From Bacteroidales bacterium (lineage in GTDB: Bacteria; Bacteroidota; Bacteroidia; Bacteroidales; Tenuifilaceae): a stretch of DNA of 11,458 nucleotides. The stretch lies in contig WBUV01000061.1 of the NCBI GenBank assembly GCA_008933525.1, positions 1 through 11,458 on the forward strand. Reading direction: 5' to 3'. Made by a program: the position numbers and the translations under genes. How positions within the stretch are numbered: the stretch's first letter is position 1; each line of letters starts with the position of its first letter. Below are positions 7,176 to 11,458 of the stretch, in pieces. Below the pieces are notes generated by a model. It was not told the DNA's origin. It worked only from the letters and a program-made list of their open reading frames with translations, and searched no databases.

Positions 7176-8168
7176 ATGAAAGTAGCATTGGTGGGCGCCA
7201 CCGGATTAGTAGGTAAAGTTATGCTTCAGGTTCTTGAAGAACGAAATTTCCCTTTAACAGAGTTGATTCCAGTCGCATCGGAAAAGTCGGTTGGTAAAAC
7301 TGTTAAATTTATGGGGAAGGATTTTGCAATTGTATCGGTTGCCGAGGCAGTCAAACGAAAACCTGCTATTGCTATTTTCTCTGCTGGGTCAGCGGCATCA
7401 AAGGAGTGGGCTCCAAAATTTGCTGAAGTTGGAACTACTGTTGTAGATAACTCATCGTGCTGGAGAATGTATCCTGAGATTCCGCTTGTGGTTCCTGAGG
7501 TGAATGCTAACGTTCTTAATCCTAGTGATAGGATAATTGCAAACCCAAACTGTTCAACCATTCAGCTTGTTGTTGCCTTAAACCCACTTCATCTGAAATA
7601 TAAAATTAAAAGGATTGTTGTATCCACATACCAATCGGTAACAGGAACAGGAGTAAAAGCCGTAAATCAACTATACGCCGAAAGACAAGGCGTGCAGGCT
7701 GATATGGCTTACCCACATCCCATTGATTTGAACTGTTTTCCACACGGCGGAACTTTCCTTGATAATGGCTATACCACTGAAGAGCAAAAGTTGGTTGACG
7801 AAACCCGTAAGATTATTGGTGACCAAAATATTATGGTTAGCGCAACGGTTGTTCGCATTCCTGTGGTTGGTGGTCACTCAGAATCTGTAAACGTTGAATT
7901 TGAGAAGGAATTCGATTTAGCTGAGGCTGTTGAGTTGCTCCGCAACTCTGCCGGAATTACTATTCAGGATAATCCTGCTGAGAACCATTACCCAATGCCT
8001 CGCTATTCCGAGGGCAAGGACGATGTGTTTGTGGGTCGTATCCGTAGAGATATATCACAACCCAAGAGTATCAACTTCTGGGTTGTGTCCGATAATCTGC
8101 GCAAAGGAGCTGCTACCAATGCAATTCAAATAGCAGAGTTTTTGAACTCTAAAGGTTGGCTTCAGTAA
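7176..8168 (+). CDS. asd: Aspartate-semialdehyde dehydrogenase
   Basis: This enzyme makes L-aspartate 4-semialdehyde from 4-phospho-L-aspartate using NADPH. It is the branch-point step towards lysine and diaminopimelate (hence peptidoglycan), threonine and methionine, and acts in the cytoplasm. The 330 residues show the N-terminal nucleotide-binding loop VGATGLVG (6-13), the active-site motif NPNCST with the nucleophile C126, the QSVTGTG loop (153-159), and the substrate-binding and acid-base region VVRIPVVGGHSE with R227 and H234. The C-terminal NLRKGAATNA element is also present. Length is normal and all key residues are kept. The start is chosen because MKVALVGATG places the Rossmann strand at the very N-terminus, as in the family. 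The gene stands alone, without other lysine or threonine genes beside it, and its 3' end overlaps hflX by 20 bp. Confidence 0.96.
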   Translation: MKVALVGATGLVGKVMLQVLEERNFPLTELIPVASEKSVGKTVKFMGKDFAIVSVAEAVKRKPAIAIFSAGSAASKEWAPKFAEVGTTVVDNSSCWRMYPEIPLVVPEVNANVLNPSDRIIANPNCSTIQLVVALNPLHLKYKIKRIVVSTYQSVTGTGVKAVNQLYAERQGVQADMAYPHPIDLNCFPHGGTFLDNGYTTEEQKLVDETRKIIGDQNIMVSATVVRIPVVGGHSESVNVEFEKEFDLAEAVELLRNSAGITIQDNPAENHYPMPRYSEGKDDVFVGRIRRDISQPKSINFWVVSDNLRKGAATNAIQIAEFLNSKGWLQ

Positions 8169-9366
8169 CGTCGGGATAAAGGAAATTATCGTAGGGATAT
8201 CTGCCAACGTGGATATCCCTTACAGTTTTATAAAGAAGTTCCCTGAATTCCGGAAGATTAGTTTTCTTCTTCGCCGAAATAAAGATTGTATGCACATCCT
8301 TTTTCGCCATCCAGCTGTTTTTAAGTTCATTTAGGCTGATGTTTCTATCGGTTCGGGGCGTGTTGTCGTCGGCATCCTTTTCTTCCCATTTGTAGGCGTC
8401 AATTTTATTGAAAACAATAATGGTTGGTTTTTCCCCAGTTTTTAGTTCATGAAGGGTTTGATTAACCACGTTAATTTGGTCCTCAAAACTTTGATGCGAT
8501 ATATCAACTACATGAAGAAGTAAATCTGCCTCACGGACTTCATCAAGGGTTGATTTGAACGATTCTACAAGTTGATGGGGTAATTTGCGGATAAAACCAA
8601 CGGTATCGGAGAGTAAGAATGGCAGGTTGCCAATAACCACTTTTCGCACAGTGGTATCGAGCGTTGCAAAGAGCTTATTCTCGGCAAAAACATCGGACTT
8701 ACTTATTAAGTTCATCAATGTTGATTTACCCACATTGGTGTAACCAACTAGTGCAACCCTAACCATGCTACCACGATTTTTTCGTTGGGTAAGCATCTGG
8801 CGGTCAATTTTACTTAGTTCTTCCTTTAGACGCGATATTTTTTCGCGGATAATACGGCGGTCGGTTTCAATCTCAGTTTCCCCAGGACCTCTAAGTCCAA
8901 TACCACCTCGCTGACGCTCAAGGTGAGTCCACATTCGGGTTAGTCTTGGTAGCAAGAATTGATATTGCGCGAGTTCTACTTGAGTTTTTGCATAGGCAGT
9001 TTTTGCTCGTTTGGCAAAAACATCAAGTATCAGGTTGGTTCTATCTAAAACCTTTCGTTTAAGTTCATGCTCAAGGTTACGGAGTTGGGTGGGGGTGAGT
9101 TCATCGTCGAAAATTACCATGTCAATTTCGTTTTCCTCCACGTAGTTGGCAATTTCCATTACTTTTCCTTTTCCAATGAAGGAGCGGGAATTGGGAATAT
9201 CAATTTTTTGAAGAAACCTTTTAACCGTTGTGGCTCCTGCAGTATCGGCCAAGAACTCGAGTTCGTCGAGGTACTCAGTTACTTCATCCTCCTTTTGTCC
9301 AGGCAGTATTACTGCAACCAGAACGGCCTTCTCCTGTTTTTTCTCAGTGCTAATGGGTGTAATCAT
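8149..9366 (-). CDS. hflX: GTPase HflX, ribosome-associated
   Basis: HflX is a GTPase that binds the 50S subunit and, in studied bacteria, splits or rescues stalled 70S ribosomes, notably under heat stress. The 405 residues fit the family. The N-terminal HflX domain carries FIGKGKV (63-69) and the hallmark RGGIGLRGPGETEIETD (153-169), followed by a helical stretch rich in Lys, Arg and Glu (170-197). The GTPase domain has G1 GYTNVGKST (208-216), a G2 Thr in ATLDTTVRK (234-242), G3 DTVGF (254-258), G4 NKID (320-323) and G5 SAKK (365-368). All guanine-binding motifs are intact. Hfq, which lies beside hflX in Proteobacteria, is absent here. The gene converges on asd and their coding ends overlap by 20 bp. 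No clear promoter was found in the short gap 9367-9422. Confidence 0.96.
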   Translation of the reverse strand: MITPISTEKKQEKAVLVAVILPGQKEDEVTEYLDELEFLADTAGATTVKRFLQKIDIPNSRSFIGKGKVMEIANYVEENEIDMVIFDDELTPTQLRNLEHELKRKVLDRTNLILDVFAKRAKTAYAKTQVELAQYQFLLPRLTRMWTHLERQRGGIGLRGPGETEIETDRRIIREKISRLKEELSKIDRQMLTQRKNRGSMVRVALVGYTNVGKSTLMNLISKSDVFAENKLFATLDTTVRKVVIGNLPFLLSDTVGFIRKLPHQLVESFKSTLDEVREADLLLHVVDISHQSFEDQINVVNQTLHELKTGEKPTIIVFNKIDAYKWEEKDADDNTPRTDRNISLNELKNSWMAKKDVHTIFISAKKKTNLPEFRELLYKTVRDIHVGRYPYDNFLYPDVTEANL

Positions 9367-9422
9367 CTAAATGCTTTGTTAATAAAAATCATTCAAAGTA
9401 AACTAAAAATTTGTTGAAATAA

Positions 9423-9447
9423 AAAAGCCGAGGGTGTCTCGGCTTTT
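9423..9447 (-). terminator. Intrinsic terminator after the first tonB-like gene
   Basis: AAAAGCCGAG (9423-9432) pairs perfectly with CTCGGCTTTT (9438-9447) around the loop GGTGT. Read on the - strand, the stem ends in a T-run, TTTTTTATTTC, placing it correctly 18 bases after the stop of the tonB gene at 9466. It also shields hflX from read-through. Confidence 0.88.
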
Positions 9448-9465
9448 CTTACAGTCATCAAGAAT

Positions 9466-10152
9466 CTATAATTCATTTAAAACAAAATTTATTGGTAGAG
9501 TGAACTTTACCCTTACAGGCTTACCATTGTGTTTGCCTGGAGTCCATTTCGGAGACTTTTTAATAACTCTTATAGCTTCACTTATCAATGATTCATCTGC
9601 TTTTCTTATAGATTTAAAATTGGATAAACTGCCGTCTTTTTCAACAACAAATTCAATGTAAACACAACCTGAAATTCTATTTTCTTGAGCTTCTTCAGGG
9701 TATCTTAGGTTCTTCATTACAAATTCATTTCTGAATTCATCCAATCCTCCTTCACCAAATTTAGGCATAACTTGAACTATGATAACAGCCTCTTCAACTT
9801 CTTCTTCTGCACGGGCTGAAATGACAGGGGGTAAGCCGTTAATATCCTCTCCTGTGAAAATGTTTTCAGGGCTTTGTTTTGGTGTCAGATTATTATCTAT
9901 TACATTTATTTTATCAGAATAAAAGACCTCATTAGGGCTGGGTGGAGTTTTTATTTCATCAGGTTTAGTAATTGGAATTTCTTCAATAAAGTCTGTTATT
10001 TTTGGTGCTTTGACGTCTTTTAGATCAATGTTTCTGGTAGATTTCCATTCAAAGGCCATAAGAACAAGAAGCATCGATAAGGCTAAACCAATCTCAAAAA
10101 ACAAAGATTTTTTGTTCTCAAGGTCTGCTTTTGATGATTTTTTAGGTACCAT
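9466..10152 (-). CDS. Energy transducer TonB family protein (paralogue 1)
   Basis: This inner-membrane protein is expected to pass the proton-motive energy of ExbB/ExbD to TonB-dependent outer-membrane receptors such as SusC-type transporters. The 228 residues comprise a short cytoplasmic tail (1-16, KKSSKADLENKKS), one membrane segment (about 17-36, FFEIGLALSMLLVLMAFEW), a periplasmic linker (37-128) with an acidic EEEVEEA run, and a TonB C-terminal domain (129-228). The last has FGEGGLDEFRNEF, the YPEEA motif (151-155), YIEFVVEKDG and SPKWTPGKHNGKPV. The linker is shorter and far less Pro/Lys-rich than in E. coli TonB, as is common in Bacteroidota. It is a close paralogue of the next gene, same strand, 143 bp apart, with a terminator between them, so it probably has its own promoter, not identified here. 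No exbB or exbD lies in the window. Confidence 0.92.
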   Translation of the reverse strand: MVPKKSSKADLENKKSLFFEIGLALSMLLVLMAFEWKSTRNIDLKDVKAPKITDFIEEIPITKPDEIKTPPSPNEVFYSDKINVIDNNLTPKQSPENIFTGEDINGLPPVISARAEEEVEEAVIIVQVMPKFGEGGLDEFRNEFVMKNLRYPEEAQENRISGCVYIEFVVEKDGSLSNFKSIRKADESLISEAIRVIKKSPKWTPGKHNGKPVRVKFTLPINFVLNEL

Positions 10153-10254
10153 AACTTTTGGTTTTAGAGGTTTGTTATAAAACGTTAAAGTGATGGTGCG
10201 TAGTATATTTTTGCTATTCTTTTTAATGAGAAACTTGAAAAAAATGAAATAAAA

Positions 10255-10277
10255 AAACCCTGAACAAGTCAGGGTTT
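10255..10277 (-). terminator. Intrinsic terminator after the second tonB-like gene
   Basis: AAACCCTGA (10255-10263) pairs perfectly with TCAGGGTTT (10269-10277) around ACAAG. Read on the - strand, the stem runs into TTTTTTTATTTC. It lies 18 bases after the stop of the gene at 10296, so the two tonB genes probably do not share one full transcript. Confidence 0.87.
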
Positions 10278-10295
10278 CTATTACTATATTTTAGG

Positions 10296-10985
10296 TTACT
10301 GGAGTACGAAAATAATTGGAATTGTAAACTGAACGCGTACTGGTTTTCCACGTTGCTTACCAGGTTTCCATTTTGGTGAGGATGAAACAACGCGAACAGC
10401 CTCTTTGTCAAGTGCTGGGTCTACGCTTCTTACAACCTTAACGTTGGTAACTCTACCATCTGGCTCAACAACGAAGTTGATGAAAACACGACCTTGAATA
10501 CCGTTTTCTGCTGCAACATCGGGGTATTTCAAATTTTTTGCGATGTAGTTATTACGGAATTCATCAATACCGCCAGGACCAAAACTTGGCATCTCCTCAA
10601 CAACCACAAATGGAGTATATTCTTCAACTTCTTCTTCTGCATCGTTGAATTCTACAATTTTAACGGCTGCATCCTCTTTGAAGTCAGAATCAAAGATGTC
10701 AGAGTTATCCTTAATGTCAACGTTGTCTTCAACGATTTTGATAACGTCAGTAACTTGAACAACTTTAGGAGGCTCAGGCTGCTTAATTTCATCTTGGCGA
10801 GTAATATCCACCATTTCCTCTTCCATTTTTACTTCCTGAGTTTGAAGCTGTTCAACATTAACAGTCTCTGTTGAAGTCCATTCAAAGGCCACAAGAACAA
10901 CAAGCAATGCTGCTGCTAATCCTATCTCAAAAAAGATCGATTTTTTGTTCTCGAGGTCTGCCTTAGGTGATTTTTTCAGTTCCAT
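10296..10985 (-). CDS. Energy transducer TonB family protein (paralogue 2)
   Basis: This 229-residue TonB protein has the same plan as its downstream neighbour: cytoplasmic tail KKSPKADLENKKS (4-16), a membrane segment at about 17-36, a very acidic periplasmic linker (about 45-128, with EEEMVD and AEEEVEEY), and the TonB C-terminal domain (about 130-229) with MPSFGPGGIDEFRN, YPDVAAENG (154-162), INFVVEPDGRVTNVKVVRS and SPKWKPGKQRGKPV. It matches the family consensus more closely than paralogue 1 (for example GIQGRVFINF against RISGCVYIEF), so it may be the main copy; that is inference. The N-terminal 35 residues of the two proteins are nearly the same, which suggests a shared membrane partner (ExbB/ExbD), while linkers and C-terminal faces differ and may suit different receptors. 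Confidence 0.93.
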   Translation of the reverse strand: MELKKSPKADLENKKSIFFEIGLAAALLVVLVAFEWTSTETVNVEQLQTQEVKMEEEMVDITRQDEIKQPEPPKVVQVTDVIKIVEDNVDIKDNSDIFDSDFKEDAAVKIVEFNDAEEEVEEYTPFVVVEEMPSFGPGGIDEFRNNYIAKNLKYPDVAAENGIQGRVFINFVVEPDGRVTNVKVVRSVDPALDKEAVRVVSSSPKWKPGKQRGKPVRVQFTIPIIFVLQ

Positions 10986-11006
10986 AGTATTATTTAGTAT
11001 CTGGTC

Positions 11007-11041
11007 TAAGTATAACGGTTACTTTTTTGTTTTATTGCAAA
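11007..11041 (-). promoter_or_regulatory. Weak promoter candidate for tonB paralogue 2
   Basis: Read on the - strand, TTTG (11041-11038) is followed after 23 bases by TATACTTA (11014-11007), a partial match to TAnnTTTG, about 21 bases before the ATG at 10985. Spacing is at the upper limit for Bacteroidota promoters. Confidence 0.3.
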
Positions 11042-11136
11042 CGAAAAATTTTAGCGCTACAAAGCAACAAATTTTTTCTGTTTCTTACAATTTTATACGC
11101 AATTTTTTAAATCATGTTAAAAAAATAAATCAAGAA

Positions 11137-11167
11137 TGTGTAAAATCGTTAAAATAATTTAATTTTG
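11137..11167 (+). promoter_or_regulatory. Promoter candidate for the tRNA-like sequence and tRNA-Ala
   Basis: TAATTTTG at 11160-11167 is a perfect match to the Bacteroidota -7 consensus TAnnTTTG. TGTG at 11137-11140 lies 19 bases upstream, the right spacing for a -33 box (consensus TTTG, one mismatch). Transcription would begin a few bases after 11170, shortly before the tRNA-like sequence at 11189, and would run through tRNA-Ala to the terminator at 11353. Confidence 0.55.
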
Positions 11168-11188
11168 CAGGCGTAATTTTTAGTTTTT

Positions 11189-11262
11189 AGAGTTATAGTT
11201 CAGTTGGCTAGAGCGTCCCGATGGAGTCGGGAAGGTCAGGGGTTCAACTGCAAGTAATGGAT
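11189..11262 (+). pseudogene. tRNA-like sequence, anticodon GGA, with broken acceptor and T stems
   Basis: The 5' three quarters fold as a tRNA aligned to the neighbouring tRNA-Ala: T8-A9, D stem GTTC/GAGC (11198-11201, 11211-11214), anticodon stem TCCCG/CGGGA (11216-11220, 11228-11232), 7-base loop ATGGAGT with anticodon GGA (11223-11225), variable loop AGGTC, and T-arm start AGGGGTTCAACT (11238-11249). From 11250 onwards the 3' strand of the T stem is missing (GCAAG where CCCCT is expected). The acceptor arm pairs at only four positions (AGAGTTA against TAATGGA), and no CCA follows. A GGA anticodon would mean serine, but the long variable arm of tRNA-Ser is absent. Most likely a truncated or chimeric tRNA relic, possibly still transcribed. 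All five anticodon-stem pairs differ from the tRNA-Ala yet remain paired. Confidence 0.6.
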
Positions 11263-11271
11263 AGTATATAT

Positions 11272-11345
<74 letters not shown>

Positions 11346-11352
11346 CGGAGAA

Positions 11353-11377
11353 GGTTCGAGAGTATCGAGCCTTTTTT
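11353..11377 (+). terminator. Intrinsic terminator after tRNA-Ala
   Basis: GGTTCGA (11353-11359) pairs with TCGAGCC (11365-11371), with one G-T wobble, around the loop GAGTA, and is followed by TTTTTT (11372-11377). It lies 7 bases after the tRNA and ends the short tRNA transcript. Confidence 0.85.
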
Positions 11378-11388
11378 ATTTGGTCCAA

Positions 11389-11423
11389 AGTAAGCTTCAT
11401 GAAAAATATTTCTCATGCTTACT
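11389..11423. repeat. Inverted repeat of unknown role near the window end
   Basis: AGTAAGC-TT-CATGA (11389-11402) pairs with TCATGCTTACT (11413-11423) with a 2-base bulge and a 10-base AT-rich loop. No T-run follows, so it is not a typical terminator. It may be an operator or a small palindromic repeat belonging to the next gene outside the window. Confidence 0.4.
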
Positions 11424-11458
11424 ATTCTGGCAGATATTTATGGTTATAAGTATTAGCC

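Noticed and set aside
7226..8133. Frames of 67-111 codons overlapping asd on either strand
   Set aside because: asd is continuous, full length and motif-complete; the others are out-of-frame shadows.
9067..9417. A 116-codon + strand frame opposite the hflX 5' end
   Set aside because: It has no family resemblance, overlaps the highly conserved HflX N-terminus and would run through the hflX upstream gap.
10494..10874. A 126-codon + strand frame opposite tonB paralogue 2, rich in Phe and Asn
   Set aside because: The odd composition is what the complement of an acidic, Glu/Asp/Val-rich linker yields; no start signal or domain supports it.
11189..11262. Functional tRNA-Ser(GGA)
   Set aside because: The long variable arm of tRNA-Ser is absent, the T stem and most of the acceptor stem do not pair, and no discriminator-CCA arrangement fits.

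Overview
The window comes from a member of the Bacteroidota, most likely an environmental or gut Bacteroidales/Marinilabiliales-type bacterium. The support is: two TonB proteins with the Bacteroidota-style N-terminus and acidic linker; a giant secreted protein with lamin-tail domains and a type IX secretion (T9SS) C-terminal sorting domain; a CfiA/CcrA-like subclass B1 metallo-beta-lactamase; A-rich leaders without Shine-Dalgarno sequences; TAnnTTTG-type -7 promoter boxes; and low GC content. The exact genus cannot be read from the sequence.

Layout from left to right. The window opens inside a + strand gene (2-493) that ends in a YfaP/DUF2135-like beta-sandwich domain. A 100-bp imperfect inverted repeat (503-603) separates it from a convergent metallo-beta-lactamase gene (606-1340, - strand) with a complete set of zinc ligands. 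A second repeat of the same TTTGTCAT family (1373-1402) lies just upstream of the lactamase and overlaps its best promoter candidate. Next, also on the - strand, is a 1,881-residue surface or secreted protein (1442-7087). It contains two jelly-roll-like domains, three copies of a two-part module of about 266 residues, two SbsA/Big_5-like Ig domains, two lamin-tail domains and a T9SS/FlgD-like end.

A short AT-rich divergent region leads to asd, aspartate-semialdehyde dehydrogenase (7176-8168, + strand). Its last 20 bp overlap the 3' end of the convergent hflX, a ribosome-associated GTPase (8149-9366, - strand). Two tandem paralogous tonB genes follow on the - strand (9466-10152 and 10296-10985), each with its own intrinsic terminator. 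On the right, a + strand promoter precedes a tRNA-like sequence that lacks a matching 3' half (11189-11262), an intact tRNA-Ala(GGC) (11272-11345) and a terminator (11353-11377).

The genes do not form one pathway. The window mixes core housekeeping genes (asd, hflX, tRNA-Ala), envelope functions (TonB, T9SS cargo) and an accessory resistance-type gene. I see no phage genes, transposase, CRISPR array or defence system. The points most worth a second look are the tRNA-like sequence whose anticodon stem has changed at all five pairs while staying paired, and the beta-lactamase flanked by small repeats, one of which may supply part of its promoter.
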